Assembly: GCF_014218805.1 (NCBI RefSeq)
Contig: NZ_JACJUV010000001.1
Span: 1,242,001 to 1,306,000, forward strand
DNA: 64,000 nt
Direction: 5' to 3'
DNA from: Teredinibacter franksiae
GTDB taxonomy: Bacteria > Pseudomonadota > Gammaproteobacteria > Pseudomonadales > Cellvibrionaceae
Below the pieces are notes generated by a model, which worked only from the letters and a program-made list of their open reading frames with translations, was not told the origin of the DNA and searched no databases. The translations under genes and the position numbers were made by a program. This document shows positions 37,814-47,700 of the stretch, one piece after another. Positions within the stretch are counted from its first letter, which is position 1; every line of letters begins with the position of its first letter.

Positions 37814-37908
37814 TACTTCAGTAAATTCGATTACCTAAGGAACAAAATTAGCACCTGCGATTCTAACAACTAAGTTTTTCCACACAGAATCACCGCACGG
37901 AGGTTTGC

Positions 37909-38157
37909 ATGGGTACTTTTCAGTCATCTCTTCGCTGGTTATTATGTCCATTTGCGGCATATATGCTTGCCACAACAGGCTGTAGCTTCACCAAAGATAC
38001 CGCAGCCAATATCATAATTCCGGAAGTGATGGATGGAAAAATGAACAGGGGGTCTCACTGTAATTTGTTACAGGTAGAGTGCCAAGAGCAATTTTACCGA
38101 GAATGGCAAACCCCTGATGGCGAGAGAATGTGTACCTGCGACAACAAGAGTGCTTAA
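37909..38157 (+). CDS. Small lipoprotein of unknown function
   Basis: 82 aa. The signal peptide ends at the lipobox ATTGC (Cys near residue 25). The mature part is about 58 residues with four further cysteines (HCNLLQVECQEQF ... CTCDNK), which could form two disulfides. A GGAGG-like ribosome site precedes it. No family recognised. It converges on the ABC permease gene, 23 bp away. Confidence 0.65.
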   Translation: MGTFQSSLRWLLCPFAAYMLATTGCSFTKDTAANIIIPEVMDGKMNRGSHCNLLQVECQEQFYREWQTPDGERMCTCDNKSA

Positions 38158-38180
38158 AGCACGCCTTGATACGACCTATA

Positions 38181-39287
38181 TCAATCTAGGCGCTTGCTGA
38201 AGCGCATAGAGGCTACCACCAAGCCCAGCACACTAAACCCAATCAGCCATAATGAGTCGACCAGTAACACCTGCACTTCGGCTCCACGCAGAACAACAGC
38301 ACGGATCATTCTCATAAAATGCGTTGCCGGTAATGCTTCGGCAATGTACTGTGCGACTGTCGGCATCGCCTCGTAGGGAAACATAAAACCGCTTAATAAA
38401 ATCGACGGCAGCAATACAAAAACAGTCATTTGCATGGCCTGGAGTTGTGTTTTCGCTACGGTAGAAATAATCAAACCCAAGGTTAAGCTTGCGGCAATAA
38501 AGAGCAATGTCGCCATATAAATATGCAGTAAAGACCCGTTAATAGGCACATCAAAAACCCAGTAACCCAACAACAGAATAATACTTACCTGCAACAAGCC
38601 TATAAAAATATAAGGCACTATTTTACCGATCATCAATTCAATGGGTTTGATCGGTGTGGTAATGAGCAATTCCAAGTTGCCACGCTCACGTTCACGCACA
38701 ATGGCCGTTGAGGTAAACAAAATCATGGTCATGGTTAAGATCACGGCGGTAAGCCCCGGTACAATATTGACCGCAGATCGACGCGTAGGATTAAAGAAAA
38801 GCGCGACCTCAAATGTAGGCTTATGAACAGCACGCTTTAAATTCGGCTCAACTATAAGTTGGTCCAGCGACATTTGCCGCAACTGCAACAACGCGGAACT
38901 CACCATAGTATCCGATGCATCCACCAGCCATTGCGCCAATATATCTTCACGCACAATGCGCGCGGTCAAATCCGCAGGGAAGATCATTGCCGCACGAATA
39001 TCACCTCGCACAATCGCTTCTTCTGCTTCCTGCGGTGTGTTAAAGCGCTGGTGGACCCTTACCACTTGGGTAGCCTTCACCGCCTGTTCAATGATGCGAG
39101 CGGCACCACTACCACTCAGGTCAACAACGCCTATAGGGATATGCCGTACATCGGTATTAATGGCGTAACCAAAAAGTAATAGCTGTACCAGCGGGATCAT
39201 AACAACCATGCCAAACGTCATACGATCTCGACGCAGCTGAACAAACTCCTTAAAGATTACCGCCAAAATTCTTCGCTGCGAAAGCAT
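38181..39287 (-). CDS. ABC-2 type transporter permease (YhhJ/DrrB-like)
   Basis: 368 aa. One N-terminal membrane helix (MVVMIPLVQLLLFGYAINTD), a periplasmic domain of about 150 residues, then five more helices with the ABC-2 signature around NIVPGLTAVILTMTMILFTS and RERERGNLELLITTPIKP. It is the membrane half of an efflux system with the ATPase upstream (1-nt overlap) and the HlyD lipoprotein; an outer-membrane TolC partner must come from elsewhere. Confidence 0.9.
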   Translation of the reverse strand: MLSQRRILAVIFKEFVQLRRDRMTFGMVVMIPLVQLLLFGYAINTDVRHIPIGVVDLSGSGAARIIEQAVKATQVVRVHQRFNTPQEAEEAIVRGDIRAAMIFPADLTARIVREDILAQWLVDASDTMVSSALLQLRQMSLDQLIVEPNLKRAVHKPTFEVALFFNPTRRSAVNIVPGLTAVILTMTMILFTSTAIVRERERGNLELLITTPIKPIELMIGKIVPYIFIGLLQVSIILLLGYWVFDVPINGSLLHIYMATLLFIAASLTLGLIISTVAKTQLQAMQMTVFVLLPSILLSGFMFPYEAMPTVAQYIAEALPATHFMRMIRAVVLRGAEVQVLLVDSLWLIGFSVLGLVVASMRFSKRLD

Positions 39288-40228
39288 TATGCCGTTGGCC
39301 CCCCGGTGACGGTTACAAAAACATCCTCCAGACTTGGATAGACTTTAGTGCACACCAACGAATCATTTTCCAATGTGGTTTTCAGGTAGGGAATTGGTTG
39401 TGCAATAGAATCAGCAACTAAAACCCTAAGCCTAACCCCCTGTTGAGCCACCGATTTAACATCCGGCAGGGCCACAAGTTTTGCTTTGAGTTCGCGTAAA
39501 TTAGTGGCTTCTACCTCAACAACCGTTGCACCGATTTCATTCATAAGTGCTTGCGGTGAACCCTCAGCACAAAGGCGCCCCTCATCCAAAATAGCAAGCC
39601 GATGGCAACGCTCGGCTTCGTCCATGTAGTGGGTTGAGACTAAAATAGTGGTTCCCGCATCACATAGGTCGAATAGCATTTCCCAAAAATTCCGACGGTT
39701 TTCAGGATCTACCGCCGATGTTGGCTCATCTAAAAAAAGTAAATCCGGCTCATGTAAAGTTGCTGCTGCCAACGCTAACCGCTGTCGCTGGCCGCCACTC
39801 ATGCTCCCCGTTCGCTGCTTAGCTATGTCGAGAAGAGAATAACGCTCGAGCAACCACTGAATCCTTGCTTGCAATTGCTTTTTTGGCAGGCGATAAATTT
39901 TGCCCATGAATTTTAAATTTTCGGCTGCGGTTAAATCTTCATATAACGAAAACTTTTGGGTCATATAGCCAATACGTAAACGCAATGCTTCAGCCTGTTT
40001 TGGCACCTCCAACCCAAGCACGTTAACACTACCCTCGCTGGGAGAAAGCAACCCGCATAGCATGCGAATTGTGGTAGATTTGCCACAACCGTTGGGGCCT
40101 AAAAAGCCATATATGGAAGCGCGAGGCACCCTTAAGCTAAGCCGGTCTACGGCCACAAATTCACCAAAGCGTCGGGTGAGCTGATTGGCCTCAATGGCGA
40201 TGGCATTGGGTGAAGATTCGCTTACCAC
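39287..40228 (-). CDS. ABC transporter ATP-binding protein
   Basis: 313 aa. Walker A GFLGPNGCGKSTTIRML, Q-loop YMTQKFSLYEDLT, signature MSGGQRQRLALAAATL, Walker B PDLLFLDEPTSAVDPENRR and the switch His in STHYMDEAERC are all intact. After the nucleotide-binding domain a C-terminal extension of about 75 residues matches the DrrA/CcmA class of drug exporters. It overlaps its neighbours by one base on each side. Confidence 0.93.
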   Translation of the reverse strand: MVSESSPNAIAIEANQLTRRFGEFVAVDRLSLRVPRASIYGFLGPNGCGKSTTIRMLCGLLSPSEGSVNVLGLEVPKQAEALRLRIGYMTQKFSLYEDLTAAENLKFMGKIYRLPKKQLQARIQWLLERYSLLDIAKQRTGSMSGGQRQRLALAAATLHEPDLLFLDEPTSAVDPENRRNFWEMLFDLCDAGTTILVSTHYMDEAERCHRLAILDEGRLCAEGSPQALMNEIGATVVEVEATNLRELKAKLVALPDVKSVAQQGVRLRVLVADSIAQPIPYLKTTLENDSLVCTKVYPSLEDVFVTVTGGPTA

Positions 40229-41181
40229 TATGGTGCCTTCAATAAAACTTCAGCTGGTACACCAGAAGCGAGATCAGTACCTGTTGGTAGCTCAAATTCC
40301 GCTAGGTAGACCAACCGAGAACGATCACGCTCATTCATCGCATAATAAGGCGTAAAGGCTGGGTCGGAAGAGATCCACCTCAGCTGGCCTTCAAACGTTT
40401 CTTCCATACCGTCAATAATCACTGAGCGCTTAGCGCCAACCTTTAAGCTGGCACGCGCCGGTTCAGGCACATACACCCGAGCGTAAGGCGCGTCGCCCGC
40501 AAGCACAATAGCCACAGCTGAACCCGCGGCTACTCGCTCACCAGTATTCCACGGCAAGCTATCCAGTAGCCCATCTCTGGTAGCAACAACGTTTAACTCA
40601 CCGAGTTGAATTTGTTCTAGGGTCAACTGTGCCTGCGCCGATTTATAGGTCGCTTCGGCCTCTTCTAGGTCTTCCTTACGTGTACCGTTCGTTAGCACCA
40701 ACAGATGCTTACGCGCACTCTCCAGCTCTGCTTCGGCGGAATCTCGCCGTGCGACGGCGGCATCCATCTGCGCCTGTGTATTTAATTTTTTAAGGCTTAA
40801 TTCACGTGCACGTTGGTAATTTTTTTCGGCCACCGTCAGTGCCGCCATAGCACCATTCACCTGAGCTTTTGCAACGTCGATATCTTCGACTCGTGCGCCA
40901 TTGCGCAATTTCTCCCATATCGCGGCCATTCGAGCAACATCCGCCTCGGCTTTGGCTGTTCGCGCAAGCTGACGCCGGTTATCCAGCTTCACCAGCAACG
41001 TGCCCTGCTGAACATAACGGCCTTCTTTCACCGGCTGCTCAAGAATAATTTCCGCAGCGGTTGCTTTATGAATAATGCGATCTCGCTCAATAGTTCCCAA
41101 TGCGCTCAGTTCACCACTACGGTCACAGGCACTTAACAGCAGTAATAGCGAGAGTTTAAATAGCCGTCTGGTTAATTTCAT
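40228..41181 (-). CDS. HlyD/membrane-fusion family lipoprotein
   Basis: 317 aa periplasmic adaptor. Its N-terminus looks like a lipoprotein signal (LLLLLSACDRSG). Then a lipoyl half-motif (ILEQPVKEGRYVQQGTLLVK), a long helical hairpin with repeated Ala/Glu (about residues 75-190) and the second half-motif (LNVVATRDGLLDSLPWNTGE). Such adaptors link the inner-membrane ABC pump to an outer-membrane channel. The start codon overlaps the peptidase stop (ATGA). Confidence 0.9.
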   Translation of the reverse strand: MKLTRRLFKLSLLLLLSACDRSGELSALGTIERDRIIHKATAAEIILEQPVKEGRYVQQGTLLVKLDNRRQLARTAKAEADVARMAAIWEKLRNGARVEDIDVAKAQVNGAMAALTVAEKNYQRARELSLKKLNTQAQMDAAVARRDSAEAELESARKHLLVLTNGTRKEDLEEAEATYKSAQAQLTLEQIQLGELNVVATRDGLLDSLPWNTGERVAAGSAVAIVLAGDAPYARVYVPEPARASLKVGAKRSVIIDGMEETFEGQLRWISSDPAFTPYYAMNERDRSRLVYLAEFELPTGTDLASGVPAEVLLKAP

Positions 41182-42473
41182 TCTGACCCTCGCACCCGTT
41201 CGCTCTGAAGCACTTTCGAAACTCCCCCGGTAATGAATGTAAACGTGTTAACTAAGTCTCTGGTATCCACTTTACGTCGCACCATTAATTCGCGGACAAT
41301 ATCGTCAAGCGTATATTTGCCTTGGCTTACGGCCCGAACTTCAGCATCTAACGTATAAAACAGGACGTATGCGGCAGCAGTGTTAGCGCCTGAAGATTCG
41401 TGAGCACTTAACGTGCGGATATGGGCCGCGCGTTTTTTTTGTGCCTCTAGGATACGTTCACGTCGGTTACTGCTGATACCCCCTGCACGGTACAACAACT
41501 CAACAGAATAGAACTCGGCAATACCCTCGGCAATCCAATCAAAGTTTTTCTTGCCACGGATCCGGGTCACCATATGGACAAATTCGTGCGCCAGCGCGCT
41601 AGTGCCATTTTCACTGACAATGGGTCGCGCTGCGTGCATGTAGAAAGAATTGGGCGCAGAAAGTCCTCCACGCCATAGTGGGTCATCGCCCCCTACAATT
41701 AGCACTTTTTCAGGCATGCGGCCAAAAGCAGCCTCCATTTTCGGCCAAAGAATTTGAGCATACACCAGAATATCCATACGTCGCATGCCAGACCCCTCGG
41801 GGGCACTCACCGCTACACGAGAACGACGGTCTCCGGAAAGCAGAATAACTTCACGCCGTGTGGCAATTTTACCTGCAAGCATCCACCCTGTGGGGCGATC
41901 AAAATTGCGCTCGCCATTCTCAATTTTAAAGGTGGGCGCTTTCCCGCCCTTGTCAGTGGGCTTTGTCCGCGTCCAACCGGTATTTACTGACCACCCCTCG
42001 GGCAGGTCAAACACAAGTGTCGCGCTGGACTTAGCCCCTTTTCGAGTGAAACTGCGTACCGAAGGAACCATATCATCACCACGAAACAGCGTGTAATTTG
42101 GCGTAATGATGGCGTCATAGGCTTTAGAGCCGCCATTCGATTCTCGCTCGCTATTCACCGAACAACGATACTTAAGCACCGCCGTGGACCCCTCGGGCAG
42201 CCAAGCCAACCGATCACCTACTCGCGTCAACCCTGCCTGGCTGCGGAAATCATAACAGCGGCTATTCTTAAGATTGAAATCCAGCTTCCGAACTAATTCG
42301 GCGTGCTCGACCGAAAGCGTGACGTCGATACTTTTCTCTTCAGGCCGGGGCTTAAAACGATACTCAAGCGCATACTGCAAAGGCTCCGCTAGCGGTTTAG
42401 TCTCGGCATGTATCGCGCAACAACAAAAAAACGGCGTTAGAAGCAAGACTGCATAATGTCTTATTCGCATCAA
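41178..42473 (-). CDS. Secreted gluzincin-type metallopeptidase (M1/M61-like)
   Basis: 431 aa with a signal peptide ending near CAIHA. The catalytic zinc motif HEFVH is at residues 296-300 and the third ligand Glu in WIAEGIAEFYS at 316, the M1/M61-type arrangement. The N-terminal 200 residues form a beta-rich domain. It is the first gene of a four-gene coupled operon with an ABC exporter, which is unusual for this peptidase class. It may process or clear an exported peptide; that is inference. Confidence 0.75.
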   Translation of the reverse strand: MMRIRHYAVLLLTPFFCCCAIHAETKPLAEPLQYALEYRFKPRPEEKSIDVTLSVEHAELVRKLDFNLKNSRCYDFRSQAGLTRVGDRLAWLPEGSTAVLKYRCSVNSERESNGGSKAYDAIITPNYTLFRGDDMVPSVRSFTRKGAKSSATLVFDLPEGWSVNTGWTRTKPTDKGGKAPTFKIENGERNFDRPTGWMLAGKIATRREVILLSGDRRSRVAVSAPEGSGMRRMDILVYAQILWPKMEAAFGRMPEKVLIVGGDDPLWRGGLSAPNSFYMHAARPIVSENGTSALAHEFVHMVTRIRGKKNFDWIAEGIAEFYSVELLYRAGGISSNRRERILEAQKKRAAHIRTLSAHESSGANTAAAYVLFYTLDAEVRAVSQGKYTLDDIVRELMVRRKVDTRDLVNTFTFITGGVSKVLQSERVRGSE

Positions 42474-42717
42474 ATCGGAACCACCCTGCTTTGAAAAAAA
42501 GGGTTATTTTATATATGAAGCCAAATTGTACCCCTATCAAACCCGCCGGGGGCAAACTGCATTCCAAACCAAAAAATAAAACAGCCGCCACCCTCTACCC
42601 TTTGAGGTACACCGACGCATTTTAAACGGGCAATAATTGATCTGTATCTAAGCAGTACCAACAACCGGCCTCTAGTCTATTCGCAAGGAACTCCAACCTG
42701 ATTCGGGAGAAACATCA

Positions 42718-43160
42718 ATGGCGGTAAGGCGCAGCTCAGTATTTGAACTGGGAATACCGGTTATTGGCTCCCCGCATCAGCGCAGTATTGAACACATTAA
42801 CGCAGTCGCTCATGCCCAACAAGAGCACAATAATGACGATATTCCCAGCGCTCTCGACGGCCGGAGGGAGTACTCGCTCTCGCAATTTGCGTTTAAACAA
42901 AGTCTTATGGAAAATGCCCGGCACCCCCTCACCCATGGACACAAGAAAATGGGTAGCTATTTACTCGCTGGGTGAGTGATTTTTAGCAGAGAGCCCAATA
43001 CGACGATAATATTACAAAAGAACGTTTAATTATTCGCAAAACTTGGCAGACAAATACAATGATCGCGACCATGACAACATCGCTCGCGCCAACATTATTA
43101 AATGTTACACGAAAAATTATGAATCAGAAATACGGCTGGTTTTCCCGGTTATTTAGCTAA
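42718..43160 (+). pseudogene. Decayed bacteriohemerythrin paralogue
   Basis: The first 85 codons align with the intact hemerythrin 340 bp downstream: FELGIPVIGSPHQRSIEHIN matches EIGIPVIDGQHKRIVEYIN, and YSLSQFAFKQSLMENA matches YTLSHFEFEEELMEEA. Iron ligands are lost (SHFEFEE became SQFAFKQ; the AHKKSH His became GHKKMG). A stop follows at 42975. In other frames, remnants such as DNIARANIIK and a terminal GWFSRLFS (ending 43160) look like the rest of the domain. Best read as an inactivated tandem duplicate. Confidence 0.7.
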
Positions 43161-43313
43161 GGCTACTTATTGCTTTTAACCAACCCCTGTTGTTGCAGGT
43201 AGAACGCTTTTGCCAACCTGTTATTACGGCAAACGCCACGAAAAACCGCAGAGTAAAGTGTAGAGACAGGCCGTCAGAGCTATCAAAATTAAAATAAATA
43301 AAAGGTAACGACT

Positions 43314-43775
43314 ATGATCACTTGGTCTGAAAAATATGAAATTGGCATTCCTGTCATTGACGGTCAACACAAACGGATCGTCGAATACATTAACCTTCTT
43401 AAAACGCTGGATGACAGCGACAAAAGCAATCAGCAAATATCAGAAATATTAAATTTATTGGTGGATTACACCCTTTCTCACTTTGAATTTGAAGAAGAAT
43501 TAATGGAAGAAGCTGACTACCCGGCAATAGAAGCACATAAAAAAAGTCATCTCCTTTTTAAGAAAGAACTCGATCACCTGCAACAACTTTTTAACAACGG
43601 CGAAGATATCGCAAAACTGCTGTCAGAAATGCTGCTGAACTGGCTACTGGAACACATTAAAGAGGACGATTCCAGTTACGCCGATTGCGTTAAGCACAAC
43701 ATTTTGGAGCGCCCGCCACAGGTTCACCAAAATTGGGTTAAAAACGCGACAGAACGCTACTTTAAACGCTGGTAA
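43314..43775 (+). CDS. Bacteriohemerythrin
   Basis: 153 aa single-domain, non-haem di-iron oxygen-binding protein. It opens ITWSEKYEIGIPVIDGQHKRI (first His ligand). SHFEFEEELMEE and AIEAHKKSH supply further His/Glu ligands, and WLLEHIKEDDSSYAD the C-terminal ones. It probably binds or senses O2; the C-terminal tail (HNILERPPQVHQNW) is unassigned. It stands alone between a degenerate copy and a long intergenic region. Confidence 0.9.
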   Translation: MITWSEKYEIGIPVIDGQHKRIVEYINLLKTLDDSDKSNQQISEILNLLVDYTLSHFEFEEELMEEADYPAIEAHKKSHLLFKKELDHLQQLFNNGEDIAKLLSEMLLNWLLEHIKEDDSSYADCVKHNILERPPQVHQNWVKNATERYFKRW

Positions 43776-44469
43776 TTTTTCTGGGCTGGAGGCTATTTAC
43801 GGTTGTCGTTTTGATACAACGCCTACCATGCCGCCAGCCCTACAATATTTATTGTACAAACCGGCACAACCTCACGCATGCGTCATATTTGCTCAGATAT
43901 AGCAAATACCGCTGTTTAAGTGTGTAACTAAATCAACACACTAAGAATCATTCAAATCATCCGGCACCAATGCCATCGTAATTTCGCTATAAATGTGCAA
44001 CTCCAACAACAATTGGTCTGACGCCTACTAAGAGGCACCTCTATTAATCGCTATTTGCCCTTGGCTTTGTGTGTGGTTCATGTGCACGGCAAAATGTACA
44101 GGCATACTGGTGGCTTGGCGGGAAATTTAAACGACGTCCACAAATCGCACACATTGCCAGAAAGGTACGGCCTAGCAAACTGCATTAGGTCGTTGACTCC
44201 CCTAGAAGGACAGCCAAGCCTTCCCCGGCGCAACATGGATAAAACAACCGATCTATGTACGCTCAACTGCTCGACAACAGAAGTCGCAGAGCCACGTAAT
44301 AAATTCCACATATAGGGGAGCGCCCGGGCTCTCCCTTCCCTCGATCCCCGACCTGACGACAAGATTTCAACGCCCCCTACCCTGCCATCTACAGCCTTAA
44401 CCACCCCCCTGCGCCATAACAGAACATATTTGTATGCTTACGTGCCATTTTTACTGTGCAAAACGCAAA

Positions 44470-44481
44470 GTAACCGGTTAC
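44470..44481. promoter_or_regulatory. GTAACCGGTTAC palindrome, LacI-type operator 1
   Basis: Perfect 12-bp dyad about 250 bp before the receptor start. CCGG-centred dyads with TGTAAC arms are typical of LacI-family sugar regulators. No LacI-family gene is in the window, so the regulator is unidentified. Confidence 0.6.
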
Positions 44482-44568
44482 AATCGGCTGAAATCCCGCT
44501 CACATTGTTACAAAATTTCGGTATAGCCTCCTCGACAATAACATCTCAAAAGAGGCGTCACCAAAGAT

Positions 44569-44580
44569 GTAACCGGTTAC
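44569..44580. promoter_or_regulatory. GTAACCGGTTAC palindrome, LacI-type operator 2
   Basis: Identical dyad to the one at 44470, centre-to-centre distance 99 bp, about 150 bp before the receptor start. Two identical sites at this spacing suggest repression by looping or cooperative control of the receptor/lipoprotein operon. Confidence 0.62.
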
Positions 44581-44720
44581 CGGGCATACATATAACAATA
44601 TTAGGCTGTAAACCCCGGTATACGGCCCCAGCAGCACTTACCACCGCCCAGGGATTATCGCCCCTAACAGCACAAGAGCTGCAAGATCTACACAACGATA
44701 ACAACACGAGGATGCTCGAT

Positions 44721-47700
44721 ATGACCAGACCCAGCAAATTCACAGCGAGAAAGAGCGCGCTGGCGTTCGCCATAGGGTGCGCTATTAGCGGCTCAGGTGC
44801 CTACGCCCAGGACACACCCAATACCGAGATCGAAAACGCTATCCTCGAAGAAGAGGTTATTGTTACCGGTGTTCGAGCCTCTCAGGCAAAATCCATTGAT
44901 ATCAAGCGCCAATCCGACAACATGGTGGACTCCATTGTTGCGGAAGACATTGGCAAGCTGCCCGATACCACTATTACCGACTCACTACAGCGGGTAACGG
45001 GTGTACAAATCACTCGCGTAGCCGGTGAAGGCACCTCTCTCAACGTACGTGGCATGCCACAGGTGCTGACCACCCTCAACGGTGAGCAGTTCCTTAGCCC
45101 CTGGTCTATTACCGAAGTTCAAGCCAATTTTTCCGACGTACCCGCGGGTATGATTAGCGGTGTCGATGTGTACAAATCTCAGTCGGCCAATACATTAGCG
45201 GGTGGTATTTCTGGGGTTGTCGACCTTAAAACCCTCGACCCTACCAGCCTTGATGTCGGCTTTACCGGCCGCTTACGCGCCGAGTTGGGTATGGGCTCAC
45301 TCTCTAACGAAGAAGTGAATGCCGACGGATCGACCTCTCGCCGCGACCCCGACCTCAATCTCTCCGCAGTCGCGGGCTTTAACAATAATGAGAACTTCGC
45401 CGTTGTAGGCAGCGCCTATGTCTCCAATACCTACGCCGCAAATTACTCCATGTGGGACAACCAAAGACTGGCGTTCCTCGACGAACCCGGCGAAACCCCA
45501 ACCGACCCGCTAGACCTAGACGGTGACGGCGACCTGATAAACGACTGGTATATGGTGCCCGAGCAATACGGTGCTGGCAGTAACTTTATGGAACGCGACC
45601 GCATGGGCGGTTCGATAAGTGCCAAATTTGATTTCAACGACAACTGGGCCATTCGGGGTGATGTGTTCTACAACGAAATGGAACAGTATGACCGGGGTGT
45701 GAAAGCGGCGTTTAACTCCAAGGAAACACCGTTGTCCTTCGCCCGTGACGATGTAGAGGATGGTGAACCCAATCCACCTCGCGCAAGCGGTCTCTACGAC
45801 ACCCTGCAACCAGGCTCCAGAGTAGGGCCAGGTACAACCATCACCTACACCGATGCCGACGGCAATACCCAGTCACCCGAGCTACACACGCTGCAAGTCG
45901 CCAATATTTGGGCGGCAGACTTCCAAACCACCTCCAGTAACGAAATCAATAAAACAGCCGCCATTAACAGCAATATCGAGCTCACTTACACCAACAACGA
46001 CAACCTCGAAGCCAGCTTCCGCGTTATTCACGCCAACGCCGAAAAACAATATCGTAAAGCGACCTTTCAGCAGGGAACACCCGCGTGGTTATGGGTGGAC
46101 GAAAATGGTACCCCAGGTAAAGACCCGGTTGATGGCTACAGGGTCTCCGTGGACTACACCGGCGACTATCCGTCGTTCAACTACACCGATGACCTGTCTG
46201 ACGCCAACCTACTGAAGCAGTATCAGGGCTTTGCTGAGGGAGCCAATACCGAGGCCGACCTCAGCGCCATTCGTGCCGACATCAAGTTCGATTTTGAACA
46301 CAACTATGTCAGCTCAATTGAAGGCGGCGTTCGTTACGGTGTGCGCTCAGCCGATTACAACAAGTTTTTCTATGTCAGCCCCACAGGCCGATACACCGAC
46401 TGGGAAGACCCTCGCGTACCCGCCGACAAGCGCTACCAGCTGCTACCAGGCAACCTAGTTTGGCAAAAATTCCCCAACTGGCTGAAATTTGATTACAGTG
46501 AAACCAATTCCAGCCTGATCGATGTAGGCGGTCTGCGGGATAACGGCTTTTCCGCCGCTGATACCGTCGCGTTCTCTGACTTTGGCCCGATAAAAGGCTT
46601 TGAGAACGGCGTTGCCTCTCTCGACCCCAAAAAGTGGGACAACCCCTACGCATTTATGAACAGCCTTTATCCCGGCACCCGCACGGTGAACGACCCCGGC
46701 TACACCTACGGTGTTGAAGAAGCATCCACTAATGTCTACGCGCAGTTGAACTTTAGTAATGATGAACAGGGCTTATTCGGTATACCCTTCCGCGCCAATG
46801 TCGGCTTACAGGCGGTTATAACCGACCGTACGGTGGAAAAGAGTATTGTGCCCGAGGTATTAGATTCCTTTAACTCCCTCGGCTACGACGACTGGCAAAA
46901 AATCGCTTATGTATCAGACGTAGACACTATTAAGAACAGCGACACAGAGTATCTACCGTCGGCCAACCTAAACCTCTTCCCGCACGATGATGTGGTGGTA
47001 CGCTTTGGCGCCAGCCGCACCATGACCCGTAACGATCTGGAAAATGTAGGCGCCAGCTTGAGCCTATGGGTTAGTCAATGCCCGAAAACCGATGCCAATG
47101 GCGACCCCGTGATGGTACTTAACCCGGCAACATCACAATCTGTACAAGATACCGTTGGTTGTGTCGGCGGCGGTGACGACCGCGGTGTGCCCGACATCAA
47201 ACCTTGGATCGCCAACGTGTATAACACCTCGGCGGAATGGTACTTTGCCGATAACGCCATCCTTGGCCTTGGCATTTTCCTGATTCAAGTAGACTCATCA
47301 GTCGAAGAGCTGCAGGAACAGCGTAACTTCTCCGATATGGACGGTATTAACCGTAACCGTTACGCCAATATCTGGACAACCCGCAACGCAGGCGCTTCCG
47401 ACCTTTATGGTATGGAGCTGGGCTACAAGCAACCCTTCACCATGCTACCCGGCGCCTTCCTAAGTTCTACCGGTGTTGAATTTAACTACACCTACTCGCA
47501 GAGCGATTCCGGCAGCGAAGATATTCAAGGCAATGCCTTCCCACTCCCTTCCAACTCCGAGCATCAGTCCAACCTTATTCTGTGGTACGACAACGCGGGC
47601 TTTAACGTGCGTGTCGCCTACAACTGGCGTAGCGAAGAGTACGTTGGCCGTGCAGCGGTTAACTCCAACGCCGCCGTACTGGAACTTGGACAATGGGCGG

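Larger units (their letters stand above)
43776..44720. other. Long leader/intergenic region before the TonB-dependent receptor
   Basis: About 945 bp with no supported gene. It contains a TACAATA-TT-TATTGTA inverted repeat (43841-43856) and two GTAACCGGTTAC palindromes (44470, 44569). The receptor frame stays open upstream to 44430, but that part has no signal peptide or family similarity, and a proper start with GAGG is at 44721. Confidence 0.6.

Noticed and set aside
44430..44720. N-terminal extension of the TonB-dependent receptor
   Set aside because: No signal peptide or receptor similarity in this part; the ATG at 44721 has a ribosome site and a proper signal peptide, and the extension spans both operator palindromes.
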